NCBI GenBank assembly: GCA_019638485.1
Contig: JAHBTP010000001.1
Coordinates: forward strand, 868,001 to 932,000
Length of the DNA stretch: 64,000 nt
Source of the DNA: Ferruginibacter sp.
Lineage (GTDB): Bacteria; Bacteroidota; Bacteroidia; Chitinophagales; Chitinophagaceae
Direction of reading: 5' to 3'
Below are positions 37,872-47,475 of this stretch, piece after piece (the stretch's first letter is position 1; each line of letters starts with the position of its first letter). The position numbers were made by a program, and so were the translations under genes. The notes beneath the pieces are model-generated. The model ran no database searches. It saw only the letters and a program-made list of their open reading frames with translations, and had not been told where the DNA came from.

Positions 37872-38969
37872 TCATCTCGTTTCAATAACTTTTTGTTCAT
37901 TTATACTCAATATGAAATCAGCAATCTTCTTTATCTCGATACTTGAAAATGTCGGTTTGAAGTAGTTCACATATCCAAGAAGTTCGTTTAAAGTCAAAAT
38001 TTTTACATACTGAAACTCCTCTTGGGGTTTTGTATTCGTCATTACAATGAGGTTTCTGATTGATATTTTTTTGTCGCCCCAATGGTGTTTGTCTAAACAT
38101 AGATGATATTTGCTCATTTCATTGTTAAGCAACTTAAATAAAACAAAACTCGTTCTTTTTATTTGTTGAACAGGTGAACCTAAACTCAAATTTTCTAATG
38201 ATTTTTCACTCCAATTCTTGGTTTCAATCAGGAATATGCCGGAAGGCCCAACAAGTATATGGTCAATTTGAACCGACTTTATGTAATCATTTTCTTGTTT
38301 GTTATATATTGCTGGTGAAAATGAAACATCAAAGTCGTTAATCAAATAGTATTCGTCCGACAGATTTTCTAATGTCTTTACAACCTTTTGTTCGCCCAAC
38401 GCACCATAAATGAAACTGTTTAAATTGTCAATTATAGATTTTTTTCTTTCAAGTTCTGATAAAGGAAAATAAACGCTCTGTTTAACAGCTTCATCAGTAT
38501 TTGAAGTTATAAATTGATAGCGATTGCTTTTTTCTTGATGAATGTCAATAAGATGTTTAATTGTCGTTGCTACGTTGCTCTCAAATTTCTTTTCTTTCTG
38601 TTTGATTTTCCTTTTATAATCCCAAAGTTTTAAACCCTTGGTTATTTTCCGAAATAAATTTGTTGGGATACTGTTTGTTGAAATATTAAATCGTTGCTTC
38701 AGATTGTCAATTTCGCCCGTCAATATTTGTACTGTCTGCTGTCGTTGTGTTTCTATTTCTGCATCTAAGTTTTTCAACGCCACATTGAGCAAGTTTTTTT
38801 CTTCTTCAATTTGGTTTTTATGTTGAGAAATTAACTGCTGTCGGGAAATTGCAAATGAGCTTTGAAAATCAATAACCTCTTTTAATGATTTAAAGTCATA
38901 AATACTGTTTTCGTCTAACCGTGATTTTAAAGTCGTCAGCGAACCAATTGTGTTGTATGTCCTGCTCAT
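37872..38969 (-). CDS. NERD-domain protein
   Basis: The 365-residue protein has an N-terminal coiled-coil half (about 40-130) and a NERD domain at about 200-330, with VQIDHILVGPSGIFLIETKNW and conserved LRQ-like ends. NERD domains are nuclease-related (restriction-endonuclease-like Asp/Glu-x-Lys core: IDH and ETK). It may act on foreign nucleic acid. It is a single-gene cassette; the IS at 39002 begins 32 bp upstream of its start. Confidence 0.8.
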   Translation of the reverse strand: MSRTYNTIGSLTTLKSRLDENSIYDFKSLKEVIDFQSSFAISRQQLISQHKNQIEEEKNLLNVALKNLDAEIETQRQQTVQILTGEIDNLKQRFNISTNSIPTNLFRKITKGLKLWDYKRKIKQKEKKFESNVATTIKHLIDIHQEKSNRYQFITSNTDEAVKQSVYFPLSELERKKSIIDNLNSFIYGALGEQKVVKTLENLSDEYYLINDFDVSFSPAIYNKQENDYIKSVQIDHILVGPSGIFLIETKNWSEKSLENLSLGSPVQQIKRTSFVLFKLLNNEMSKYHLCLDKHHWGDKKISIRNLIVMTNTKPQEEFQYVKILTLNELLGYVNYFKPTFSSIEIKKIADFILSINEQKVIETR

Positions 38970-39115
38970 TCTGTCTGCCGATTGTTAATTGTAGGGTGTC
39001 GTGTCTTATCCTGAAATAGGTTGACCTATTTTGGGTTTTAAAAATGTAGTTTAAAAATACTGTTTTCATCTGTTATGTTTCAATTTCTTTATCCACTAAA
39101 CGGCACACTTCAATT

Positions 39116-40015
39116 TTAGTAGGATTTTCGTTCGCCGTTTGTGGATAAAGCTGCTGTACTGATATCCATCTTTTGTTCGCTGTTCAGCTGCTTCTTTTTA
39201 TAGCTCTTATACTTGTGCAACTGATGTGTATGCGCAAAGGCAGGTGTCTGCATTTCCAGTGAACCATGCCTTCTTTTATTGTTGTAGGTGGCTACCGCGT
39301 GTGTCAGCATTTTCCTTGCGATATCAATTAAGGGAATGATCCTGATCAATCCGAATTCATACTTCAATATGCCGTTGATGCGCTCTGCAACTGCATTCTC
39401 ATAAGGGTCATATTTTTCTGTCGTGCTCAGTAACATTCCCCTGCTCTGTGCAAATTCACTGTAATCAGGGCAGCAATACTGGATACCTCTGTCGCTGTGA
39501 TGAATGATCGTTTGACGATTGTGTTCACAATTGTTCAATGCCATCTGCAATGCCTGTTTCACCAGGCCTGTCTTCATATTATCATCCAGACTGTATCCCA
39601 TTACCTTTTTTGAATACAGGTCGGTGACCAAAGCCACATACACATACCTGTCTTGAAGTTTGATGTAGGTAATGTCGCTGACGAATACCTGCTCAGCATG
39701 AGTCGGAATAAGGTCTTTAATCAGGTTGGGTGACTTAAAAAAGAAGTGTTTTGAATCTGTGGTGATAAAGCATCGCTTCGTCTTGGGTACCAGCAAGCGG
39801 TGATGCCTGGCAAACCGGAAGAAGGCATCTCTACCCATTTTTATATTCAGATTATCGAGATCATTTTTAATATCGAGATACAGTTTTCTTGTTCCATACC
39901 TAGACATATCTTCCCGGATGGGTCTTATCAATTCTTTAATTTTTTCAGCCTGCATTTCTTTCAGTTGAGTGGTTTTGATTCTTTTGTAATAAGCTTGTTT
40001 GGATATCCCGAACAC
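39116..40015 (-). CDS. IS3-type transposase orfB (DDE)
   Basis: The 299-residue frame holds the DDE catalytic triad: Asp in VSDITYIK, Asp in HHSDRGIQY and Glu in ENAVAERINGILKYE. The first codon is GTG in context VFGISKQAYYKR and is read as part of the OrfAB fusion after -1 frameshifting. The C-terminus is intact and its end matches the remnant at 33101-33298. Confidence 0.9.
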   Translation of the reverse strand: MFGISKQAYYKRIKTTQLKEMQAEKIKELIRPIREDMSRYGTRKLYLDIKNDLDNLNIKMGRDAFFRFARHHRLLVPKTKRCFITTDSKHFFFKSPNLIKDLIPTHAEQVFVSDITYIKLQDRYVYVALVTDLYSKKVMGYSLDDNMKTGLVKQALQMALNNCEHNRQTIIHHSDRGIQYCCPDYSEFAQSRGMLLSTTEKYDPYENAVAERINGILKYEFGLIRIIPLIDIARKMLTHAVATYNNKRRHGSLEMQTPAFAHTHQLHKYKSYKKKQLNSEQKMDISTAALSTNGERKSY

Positions 40016-40029
40016 TTCATACAGCCACT

Positions 40030-40422
40030 TTACTTTGTAAGTTTTTTCTTTTTTCGCTGTATCTCTTGTGCTAAGTGTTCGGGTAAAAACTTTTTTGAAA
40101 GCTCCTCCCCGGTAATCTTTTCAAACTCTGCAATCATGTCTTGCTGAAAGTTCTTAACGAATTCCAGTTCTTCAATGCGCTCTTTTAATTTTTTAATTTC
40201 ATCGTTTTTGCTCATACGTTTACTGTTTTGTTCAAAGGAAGATAATTTCTGAATCCAATAAGCAATCGTGCTTCTTGAAACATGATATTTTTTAGAAGCA
40301 TAATTTGCGGAGATAAGACCATTATTGATCTCGTCAACGATGGAAAGTTTGAGGTCGAAACTGATTTGTCTGCCGTTTCTTTTTCGACAGCCTTGCGTTT
40401 TTTGTGTGTTCATGTTGACCAA
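40030..40422 (-). CDS. IS3-type transposase orfA with frameshift heptamer
   Basis: The 130-residue helix-turn-helix protein (RSTIAYWIQK, then a leucine/charged coiled coil) binds IS ends. Near its 3' end the codons CGA-AAA-AAG form the slippery A_AAA_AAG (40048-40054 on the minus strand). A -1 slip there enters the orfB frame as EKTYKVKWLYEVFGISK, giving OrfAB transposase. Confidence 0.88.
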   Translation of the reverse strand: MVNMNTQKTQGCRKRNGRQISFDLKLSIVDEINNGLISANYASKKYHVSRSTIAYWIQKLSSFEQNSKRMSKNDEIKKLKERIEELEFVKNFQQDMIAEFEKITGEELSKKFLPEHLAQEIQRKKKKLTK

Positions 40423-40481
40423 TGATTGTTTAATTTTTAGTCAACCTATTTTAGGATTTGTCATTTTCGCTTATTTCTGCC

Positions 40482-40641
40482 AACGCTGACGGCTTTGCGA
40501 TGTGCGGGATGTCTTGAAACCGTGACCACAAAAAACTTGGCTGTAAATTAGCGTAGCTACAGCCAAGTTAAACGAAAATAAGATAGTACCCAAACCTACA
40601 ATTTACCGCGAACCCCGCATTTTGCAAAGCCGATGTTAGCG
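40482..40641 (-). repeat. attC-like site 8
   Basis: The arms GACGGCTTTGCGATGTGCGGG and CCCCGCATTTTGCAAAGCCG pair well. A nested hairpin AACTTGGCTGTA/TACAGCCAAGTT sits in the loop. It starts AACG and ends GTTAGCG. The next stop is 43 nt away. Confidence 0.85.
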
Positions 40642-40684
40642 GTAGGCGCCCTTCCCATTACTATTCTCAAAATTTGTCAGTATA

Positions 40685-41530
40685 TTAGTATCTTAACTTA
40701 ATCCCGATGTTGGGTGTTAAATTCTTACCCATTTCACTTCGTGGAGGCTTAGCCCATTTAGAACCCCAAGAGCTTTGCCTTATAACTGAATGTTCCAAAC
40801 TTAAGGTTCCTCTTATTGATGGATAAGAAAATTCTTGGCAAGGTTGTTTTCCGGAGTTTAAAATTTCAAGTACTATATATGCACCATTTGGAGGGAAAAT
40901 AACATTATGATCTTCAAGATCTATATAATTAAGTTTCTTTAGTTTAGAATTTTCTATAAAGACATTCTCCATGAGAAGATCGTTGTTTGAAACACTAAAA
41001 TTCGGCCCACTTTCTATAACTCTGACACGAATCTGTGAATAACATTTACCTCTATTTATCATTCTGAAATAAACACCTGAAAGTGACACATATTTTTGAG
41101 CAGGATTTGAGATATAAATAGCAATTCTGTTTCCTGCGCCGAGATAAAATCCCCCTCCATCTTTTAAGTTATGATAACCAATATTATGATACTTAGTGTT
41201 TTTTGATGAAAGAACGATTACTTCAGTGTTTTCTGAGTAACTCTTCTTTAATCTTATTGACTCATCACCGTTTATTATATAAACAGAAGTAGTTAAAGTT
41301 TCATAACCTATACTCGAGAATTCGATTGTATCATTCAACGAATTATATGAAAATTTAACTACTCCATTAGAATCTGAATAAGCACCGTTACCTTTACTTA
41401 GGTTAGTAATACTTGCAAATCGAATTACTTGGTCATCCTCATTTTTAACAGTAATAGTATAAAATGATTGAGAATAAACAACATTAGAAATTCCAACCAA
41501 GAATATGAATAAAAGATAACGAACAAGCAC
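40685..41530 (-). CDS. Secreted protein with carboxypeptidase-regulatory-like domain
   Basis: The 281-residue protein has a signal peptide (VVYSQ end). Residues 25-100 look like a CarboxypepD_reg-type beta sandwich (SNGVVKFSY, FSSIGYETL). The rest is of unknown function and is rich in beta strands. It lies 22 bp downstream of a Cys-rich lipoprotein in the same cassette and could be its partner or immunity factor. Confidence 0.65.
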   Translation of the reverse strand: MLVRYLLFIFLVGISNVVYSQSFYTITVKNEDDQVIRFASITNLSKGNGAYSDSNGVVKFSYNSLNDTIEFSSIGYETLTTSVYIINGDESIRLKKSYSENTEVIVLSSKNTKYHNIGYHNLKDGGGFYLGAGNRIAIYISNPAQKYVSLSGVYFRMINRGKCYSQIRVRVIESGPNFSVSNNDLLMENVFIENSKLKKLNYIDLEDHNVIFPPNGAYIVLEILNSGKQPCQEFSYPSIRGTLSLEHSVIRQSSWGSKWAKPPRSEMGKNLTPNIGIKLRY

Positions 41531-41552
41531 TTAGTGTTAGATTATTATTATA

Positions 41553-42290
41553 TTAACTACAGTTTGGTGGACAATGTAACTCTTTAGTGCTGCATTTTTC
41601 TTTGCCGGGAATCCCTAAAATATAATGCCTACGACATTCATATCGATAGGTACAACAACCATCAGCATAATCATCTGACTCTGTTGTTACCCAACCCCAA
41701 AAACGCCTTTTTTCAGGAGCATATACCGAAGAAGTCGCTTCATAGCCACTAGGGTTTTCGTTTATAAAAATAAATAAATTTGCAATAGTGCTATCAAATG
41801 TTGCGATCTTGCTCATTACTTCGATATCAAAATTTTCACTTAATAAATTTTCATAGTTGGTTTGGTTGAAGTTTTCGGTTTTAAGAGTTAATATATAATC
41901 TATATCATCAATCGGTTTCATTATGACATCGCCGATTTGTACGACGCCATTTTCGCCGAAAATAAAATCCCAATAATGTTCAGGAGCGATTGTATCATCA
42001 ATATCGATTAATTCAGGGCTAAAATTTGAAGCTAAAGATTCGAACTCTAAGCTTTCCAAAAATTCAAGAGCTCTCGAATAAGTTGAGTTTTCTAAGCTTT
42101 CTTCAAATTCAATAAGCTGATCTTCTGATTCAAAGACTAGAAATGATTTCTCGTATGTAGTAATGTCTGGGAATACATTACTACCTCTTGCTCGTAATTC
42201 TTTCAGGTCTGTTGAATTTTCAATTTTCTTACAGCTACTTATCATACAAAATCCTATAAAAATTAGGATAACAAACAATAGATTTTTCAT
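41553..42290 (-). CDS. Lipoprotein with Cys-rich C-terminus
   Basis: The 245-residue protein starts with a lipoprotein signal (lipobox ISSC). The body is acidic, and the C-terminal 40 residues contain CC, CRR, KCS and LHCPPNCS, i.e. about seven Cys. The same layout occurs in 7210-7845 and 36817-37476. The Cys-rich tail would be disulfide-bonded outside the cytosol. A bacteriocin-like role is a hypothesis. Confidence 0.65.
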   Translation of the reverse strand: MKNLLFVILIFIGFCMISSCKKIENSTDLKELRARGSNVFPDITTYEKSFLVFESEDQLIEFEESLENSTYSRALEFLESLEFESLASNFSPELIDIDDTIAPEHYWDFIFGENGVVQIGDVIMKPIDDIDYILTLKTENFNQTNYENLLSENFDIEVMSKIATFDSTIANLFIFINENPSGYEATSSVYAPEKRRFWGWVTTESDDYADGCCTYRYECRRHYILGIPGKEKCSTKELHCPPNCS

Positions 42291-42422
42291 AACATGTTAA
42301 TTTAAGTTTTAAAATCTAATTGAAAAGTAAATATACAAAAGTTTAAAAAAAGTATAATAAGAATGATTTTGTTTCTCCTCTCAGTGTTTTGTTAAAGGAT
42401 AGACCTTCTGCTTATTTCTGCC

Positions 42423-42552
42423 AACGGTTTGCGGCTTTGCGAAGGCGGGGCTTTTTAGCACTACTGTTCATTTGAAAAACCACACTTCAATTATACGAAA
42501 AAACAGTCAACCGAAGCACTGCACCCCCGCTTTTGCAAAACCGCTGTTAGCA
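42423..42552 (-). repeat. attC-like site 9
   Basis: 130 bp, AACGG to GTTAGCA, with arms GCGGCTTTGCGAAGGCGGGG and CCCCCGCTTTTGCAAAACCGC. It forms the left end of a cassette-like interval of 8.7 kb that contains the defence operon. The nearest stop (42796) is 243 nt away. Confidence 0.85.
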
Positions 42553-42795
42553 GATGCCCTTCTGTCTGTCCCAAGCGTTGTCGTGTCAATTTTGCACCTA
42601 CTTTGTCTGACGTGTAATAGCAACATTGTCTGTCCAGTTGCGCACAAAGCCCATGCGGTGGAAAAATAATTTTATTGAAAAAAGAAGGGAGGGGAAAAAG
42701 TTTTAATGGGTGGGAGAAAAAATACTCTCTTGAAAGCTTTGGTTTCAGCGTTGCCTTGTGCGGCTTGCAAGAGTGTATTTTTTTGTGGGTTGGTT
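42553..42795. other. Non-coding left edge of the defence island
   Basis: About 240 bp with no supported gene. It contains AAAATAATTTTATT (42664-42677), which also occurs inverted at the other edge of the island, next to an A/G-rich stretch. Frames of 60-112 codons here have no family features. Confidence 0.45.
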
Positions 42796-45780
42796 TCATG
42801 TAATTTGTTCTTCCAGTAAATCTTTCCAAATAATAAATCCTTTCTTTTCGTCTGAATAGTCATGTAGAACACGGCTAAAATTCTCTGGTTGATTTTTAAG
42901 GAAAACTTGTCTGCCTTTGTTTCTGATAACACTAAGTTGTTCGTCAATTTCTTTCAACTTTATTTTAAGTGTTGGCTTGTCTTTAGGGAAATGCCACAAG
43001 TAAGTTGCTTCTTCTGTGTCCAAAGTTTCCAATACAATGTGAAATTGCTCTTTGCCTGTCAATAGAAAAACAAAAGAGAATGGACTTAACCCAAAGCGAA
43101 TTTTCAATGTGCTTCTGTCATGTCGTTGTGCTAAGAATTGCAAGTGCTTCTGATGTTTATAGTTTCCCTTCTTCAAAATATCTTCCAACAATTCTTCTCC
43201 TGAATTGTAATGCGAATTACTTTTCTCTCCCTGAATTTGATTGATGTCTAAAAGATTCTCATTTTGAAGCAATGGTCGTGCAATTATACTCTTTGAAACA
43301 AAAGTGAACTTTACACCCTCAATCACTTCTCGATTTATTTTCTCAATATCATTTGACGTTGCTAACTGTGAAAGCAATTTGCCGTTTTCAAACTCCGCAT
43401 GAATATCAATCTTTACATTCTTTGATTTAAGTGCTTTTGAAAAGTAGGGTTTCAAAACTTCAAACTCTGGTCTTACTTCAAGATTTTCAATTTCAAACTC
43501 AAGTTCTGTTTTTAATTCGGGAATTTGGTGTTTGAATGAAATGCTCCCATAGCGAAATTCAAGTTGTTCAATCGGAACCTTTATTTGTTGTTCTATTGTA
43601 ATGGTCTTTGTTGCTACAACTTCTTCGGTGGGTTCATCAAACAAAGTAGCTTGCTTATCAATCTTTCTGTAAAAAGTATTTCGTTTCAGAAACAGTTTAT
43701 TCAAATAATCAATTTTTATATCACGGTAATCATAAATAGTTGGAGTAACTTCTGAACGCTGAACTCTACCAATATATTGAATCAACTTTCCTTCAAATGA
43801 AAATGGGTAAACCAGAAACAAGCAATTTACATTCTGCAAATCTGTTCCTTCCCCGAAGAATTGTCCTGTTGTAATGAGGGCTTGAAAATTTCCGGCCTTC
43901 AAGATTTTCCATTTTGCGTTTCGGCTGCTTTCAGAATCATCTCCACTTAATGTTATTGTCTCGTATGATTGTTTTAGATACTGGTGCAAAGAATCAATGT
44001 GTTCTTTCCTTTCAGTAATTATCACAACTCTTTTGCCTTCTTTCAATTCAATTACTACATCTTGAAGAATCAATTTATTTCTTGCTGAATCGTGAATAAG
44101 AATTTTTGAAAGTGTTTCAAATTGGTCTGTCTTGGAATTGAAGGGAACATCAAGTTCCGTATTTCTAATAATGATTTTGGCTTGCTGTGCCGTGCTAATC
44201 TCTCTTGGCTTTATTTCGGAAATCACTTCGCCTAAGTGAATAAAAATTAGTTTGCCGTCATTGTATTTTCTGAATGGAGTTGCCGTTAAGCCGTAGAGAT
44301 AAAATGTTTGAAGTTTTGCAATTGTGTTTCTGAATGTTTCAGCAGGAATGTGATGGCACTCGTCAACTATTACAGTTCCAAAAGCAGTTTTAAAATTATC
44401 ATTATCTGATTTCTCAAATTCCTTTGATAAACTTTGAATTGTTGCAATCGTAATTTTCTTTCCAAGATTACTTTTCCCTTGTCCTTTCTTTCCTATTTCA
44501 CTTTTGGGTATTCCAAGAAATGTTTCAATTCTCTCAATCCATTGTTCAACCAATTGTTTTCTGTGAACAATGATTAAAGCAGGTTGCTGTTTGTTAGAAA
44601 TTATTTTCAATGCAACAATTGTTTTGCCCGAACCGGGTGGAGCTACAATCACTCCCAAATCTTTTTTTGAAATTGATTCAATTACTGCTTGCTGATGTTC
44701 TCTAAGTTGAGCATTGAAAAGAAAAGGAATTGCTTTATGCTTTTTTCTTTCGTCAATGAAATCATGTTCGATTTTATTTTCCCTGCAAAAGCGAATCAGT
44801 TTTCCAATAAAACCTCTTGGAACAATAACATCGTTTTCCGTTTCTTCTACAAACTTGAAATAACGTTCCGTTCCGAAAGTGTTCTTTCCGATTTTCTTCT
44901 TGATGATAAATTCCGAATTCGTGAAGTTCAATTCCTCTTTCAAATAGTTTATCAGAGCAGTTGTCATTCCTTCTTTGCTAATACGAACTTCATTATGCAA
45001 GACAATTTTCAATTTCCCATCTCCAACTTTCTTAAAAACAGAATCGGGTATTGTGTTTAGCGATTGATATAATTGGTCTAAAGCGGAAAGGGAAATTTTC
45101 TTGATGCTTTTTATAAACTCAAATTGGTCTAACAAAGGTTGCTGTGTTTCTTCGTTGATGAAACAACTGTTTCCTTGTTCTAATGTTGTCTTGAAAAGAG
45201 GAAGTGCAATAAGATTTCCCAAACCTTTTCCAGAAAGAAAATCTTGATTTGGAAACAAGCGGTCAAAACTTGAACTCTTATCAAAGAAAGAAAATGCTCC
45301 CGATTGTTCAAGAATAGAAATAAAAATCTTTCTGCTTCTTATTGCAGGGTAGGGCTGTTCAAAGAAAATCCAAACATGCCCGCCCTTACCTGAACGGGAA
45401 CGCTCCAAGTAAGCAGGAATGTTTCTGTCATTACAAGCCTTAAGAAATTTTCTTGCATCATTTAGCCAGTCAGCTTCATCAAAATCTGCCGCAAGAAAGT
45501 AAGAAGTGTTGTCGTGCAATAACGGATAAATACCTAAGAGTTGCTGTCCGCTCAGATGCTTTGAAATTTCGTGGTCGGTAAGTTTTAAATAGGTTTTATC
45601 GTTGTAATTTTGAAAAGTTCCGCCTTTCATTTTATGTGCCCGATACACGTATGGGTCATAGTGATATGCAGGCATGTAGCCGCTTTTGTTTCCCTTCTCC
45701 CAACGAATCGCAAACACATCTTCTCTGCCCTTGAAAACAGATTTGAAAAGTTGGATTTGATTTGAGAGGGATTCATTCAT
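42796..45780 (-). CDS. TOTE-type primase domain fused to a superfamily 2 helicase
   Basis: The 994-residue protein starts with an archaeo-eukaryotic primase-like domain: DFD at 99-101 and GKGGHVWIFF with His135. A superfamily 2 helicase follows, with Walker A APPGSGKT (380-387), DECH (473-476) and GLTATPF. A C-terminal region (about 700-994) is of unknown fold. TOTE primase-helicases are predicted conflict-system components. It is the last gene of a four-gene operon and begins 1 bp after the AbiEii stop. Confidence 0.85.
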   Translation of the reverse strand: MNESLSNQIQLFKSVFKGREDVFAIRWEKGNKSGYMPAYHYDPYVYRAHKMKGGTFQNYNDKTYLKLTDHEISKHLSGQQLLGIYPLLHDNTSYFLAADFDEADWLNDARKFLKACNDRNIPAYLERSRSGKGGHVWIFFEQPYPAIRSRKIFISILEQSGAFSFFDKSSSFDRLFPNQDFLSGKGLGNLIALPLFKTTLEQGNSCFINEETQQPLLDQFEFIKSIKKISLSALDQLYQSLNTIPDSVFKKVGDGKLKIVLHNEVRISKEGMTTALINYLKEELNFTNSEFIIKKKIGKNTFGTERYFKFVEETENDVIVPRGFIGKLIRFCRENKIEHDFIDERKKHKAIPFLFNAQLREHQQAVIESISKKDLGVIVAPPGSGKTIVALKIISNKQQPALIIVHRKQLVEQWIERIETFLGIPKSEIGKKGQGKSNLGKKITIATIQSLSKEFEKSDNDNFKTAFGTVIVDECHHIPAETFRNTIAKLQTFYLYGLTATPFRKYNDGKLIFIHLGEVISEIKPREISTAQQAKIIIRNTELDVPFNSKTDQFETLSKILIHDSARNKLILQDVVIELKEGKRVVIITERKEHIDSLHQYLKQSYETITLSGDDSESSRNAKWKILKAGNFQALITTGQFFGEGTDLQNVNCLFLVYPFSFEGKLIQYIGRVQRSEVTPTIYDYRDIKIDYLNKLFLKRNTFYRKIDKQATLFDEPTEEVVATKTITIEQQIKVPIEQLEFRYGSISFKHQIPELKTELEFEIENLEVRPEFEVLKPYFSKALKSKNVKIDIHAEFENGKLLSQLATSNDIEKINREVIEGVKFTFVSKSIIARPLLQNENLLDINQIQGEKSNSHYNSGEELLEDILKKGNYKHQKHLQFLAQRHDRSTLKIRFGLSPFSFVFLLTGKEQFHIVLETLDTEEATYLWHFPKDKPTLKIKLKEIDEQLSVIRNKGRQVFLKNQPENFSRVLHDYSDEKKGFIIWKDLLEEQIT

Positions 45781-45781
45781 A

Positions 45782-46573
45782 CTACATTAGTTCCACGAGA
45801 TTTTTTAATACTAATTCAAAAGCTTCGTCTTGATTATACTTTTCCTCCGGTCTTAACAAAGCAACCGTATCACCTAAAAATTCCGAATCATTCCTTTTGG
45901 CTTCAAGGTTCAATATGAACTGCTTCTTAGTTGGGATTGCTTTTTCCAAAGAAAAACTCATATACTCTTTATAGCATTTGATAACTAATTCGGGATTTAC
46001 GTTAGCTGTAATAAGTGCTTTCCATAAGTCAAACAAGTCTCTTCCTTTTCGTCTCTGGTATAATGCTCTAAGTTTTGTGCCTAATAATTCCTCAAGTGAA
46101 TACGTGGTTAAATTGCAATCCCCTTTAAACCATTCGGAGTTAACAGAAAACGGTTTTTTCTCCCATCCTAAAATTGAAAAATGTTCTCTGCAATTAGTTT
46201 CAACTTTTAGCTTTAGTTTTTGAACTGGTGGAAACTCAGATTCAAATCTGTAGTATATAGTGTTATTATCTTTCCGTGGTGTAACATTTGATTTTCCAAG
46301 AAATGAAAGTGCTTTTTGTAAGCGTTGAATAGTCTCTTTAATTGGCTCTGAGCGAACCTGCACCAAATCAATGTCTTCCGAATATCTTGGCTGTGGTTTC
46401 AGATATAATTTGTGAAGTGCAGTTCCGCCCCTAAAAGCTAGACTATTGGCAAGAAATTCGTCTTTGAAGATTTCGACCAATGCCCTGCAAATTGCAAGGT
46501 CTTGTTCTACTTGTTCATTCGTTTGCCAAGGAACATAGTTGCTCCATTCTGTGATATATGCTTGTGGAATCAT
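45782..46573 (-). CDS. AbiEii/AbiGii-type nucleotidyltransferase toxin
   Basis: The 263-residue protein has the nucleotidyltransferase signature GGT at 49-51 and DID at 67-69 (SEDIDLVQV), typical of AbiEii toxins. In type IV toxin-antitoxin/abortive infection systems it transfers nucleotides to target RNAs. It overlaps the AbiEi gene by 4 bp (ATGA). Confidence 0.9.
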   Translation of the reverse strand: MIPQAYITEWSNYVPWQTNEQVEQDLAICRALVEIFKDEFLANSLAFRGGTALHKLYLKPQPRYSEDIDLVQVRSEPIKETIQRLQKALSFLGKSNVTPRKDNNTIYYRFESEFPPVQKLKLKVETNCREHFSILGWEKKPFSVNSEWFKGDCNLTTYSLEELLGTKLRALYQRRKGRDLFDLWKALITANVNPELVIKCYKEYMSFSLEKAIPTKKQFILNLEAKRNDSEFLGDTVALLRPEEKYNQDEAFELVLKNLVELM

Positions 46574-47394
46574 TCGTCTATCTCTATTTCGGTGTTAATC
46601 ATCAACTTCCATTTTTCATTAAGGACTTCTTTGTTTTTCTTGCCTGAAGCTTTCAACGGAATTAAATAAAATTTTATTCCAGCTTTTTTACATTGCTTAT
46701 TTATTTTTTCTGCAAGGTCATTTCTATTCAATATCTCTTCTAATATGTAGCCTAACCTTTGCAATGATGAAACACTCGCATAATTTATGAGTTCTTCATT
46801 TATATCCTTTGGTCGTATAGATTCAACCAACTCATTAATTATCGTAGTTGCTCTGTTAAGTCCACCAATTTTTTTTTCATACCTAATCAAGTCAATGGCT
46901 GTCAGCAACGGATTTGAAATATTGATATAGCCTGTTTCAGTTTTCTTTTTTTCTGTCAGTGTTTCAGGTGGAAGTTGTCTTGTGCTGATGTAATTTATTT
47001 TAAGTCCTTTCTTGTAAGTCGCTCTTAATACGGGATATTCTGTTATCACAAAATATTCTTGTGGCTGTTGATGCGATGCTCCATGAAGTGCTGCGGCATT
47101 TAAAAGTGCTACATAGTATTTGCGTTCAAGAAATTTCATCAACCCGTCAATAAACATTGAAGGGGGTAAAATTCCTTTTGTTGAATATTGTGGTGGAATG
47201 ATTACATAGTAACCTTTGAAAATAGAAACCACTTTTTCTTTCTCGGATAATCGGTCAAGAACCCGTTTCAAAGAAGTTTCGCTATCGTTTTCAAAACTCT
47301 GTTTGAGTTCAGTTAAGCTAAATGCCAGCTTACCTTTTGACTGGCATTCTTCAACCCAATACTCTAAGCGTTTGTAATTGCTGTCAGAAACCAT
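46570..47394 (-). CDS. AbiEi-type antitoxin
   Basis: The 274-residue protein has an N-terminal winged helix (about 8-65, ending in FKGYYVIIPPQY) and a C-terminal antitoxin domain with SNPLLTAIDLIRYEKKIGGLNRA. AbiEi proteins repress their own operon and neutralise AbiEii. It starts 81 bp downstream of the STAND gene stop and may carry its own promoter. Confidence 0.88.
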   Translation of the reverse strand: MVSDSNYKRLEYWVEECQSKGKLAFSLTELKQSFENDSETSLKRVLDRLSEKEKVVSIFKGYYVIIPPQYSTKGILPPSMFIDGLMKFLERKYYVALLNAAALHGASHQQPQEYFVITEYPVLRATYKKGLKINYISTRQLPPETLTEKKKTETGYINISNPLLTAIDLIRYEKKIGGLNRATTIINELVESIRPKDINEELINYASVSSLQRLGYILEEILNRNDLAEKINKQCKKAGIKFYLIPLKASGKKNKEVLNEKWKLMINTEIEIDE

Positions 47395-47475
47395 GTGAGA
47401 TAAATTTTGCGAAAGATACCGCTTTTCGGTGCTTTACGCAAAATATTTCTTTATATTGTTTTATAAATCTTGAGC

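Larger units (their letters stand above)
39002..40463 (-). mobile_element. Intact IS3-family insertion sequence
   Basis: About 1460 bp with terminal inverted repeats TGTCTTATCCTGAAATAGG (left) and TGACAAATCCTAAAATAGG (right, reverse complement), enclosing orfA and orfB in -1 phase. Remnants of the same family lie at 4104, 4336, 7048, 9645 and 33000. No clear target-site duplication is visible. The right end sits 18 bp from attC-like site 8. Confidence 0.85.

Noticed and set aside
42491..42829. Frames of 60-112 codons at the left edge of the defence island (both strands)
   Set aside because: They overlap each other, the attC-like site or the end of the helicase gene, and contain no recognisable domain or signal peptide.
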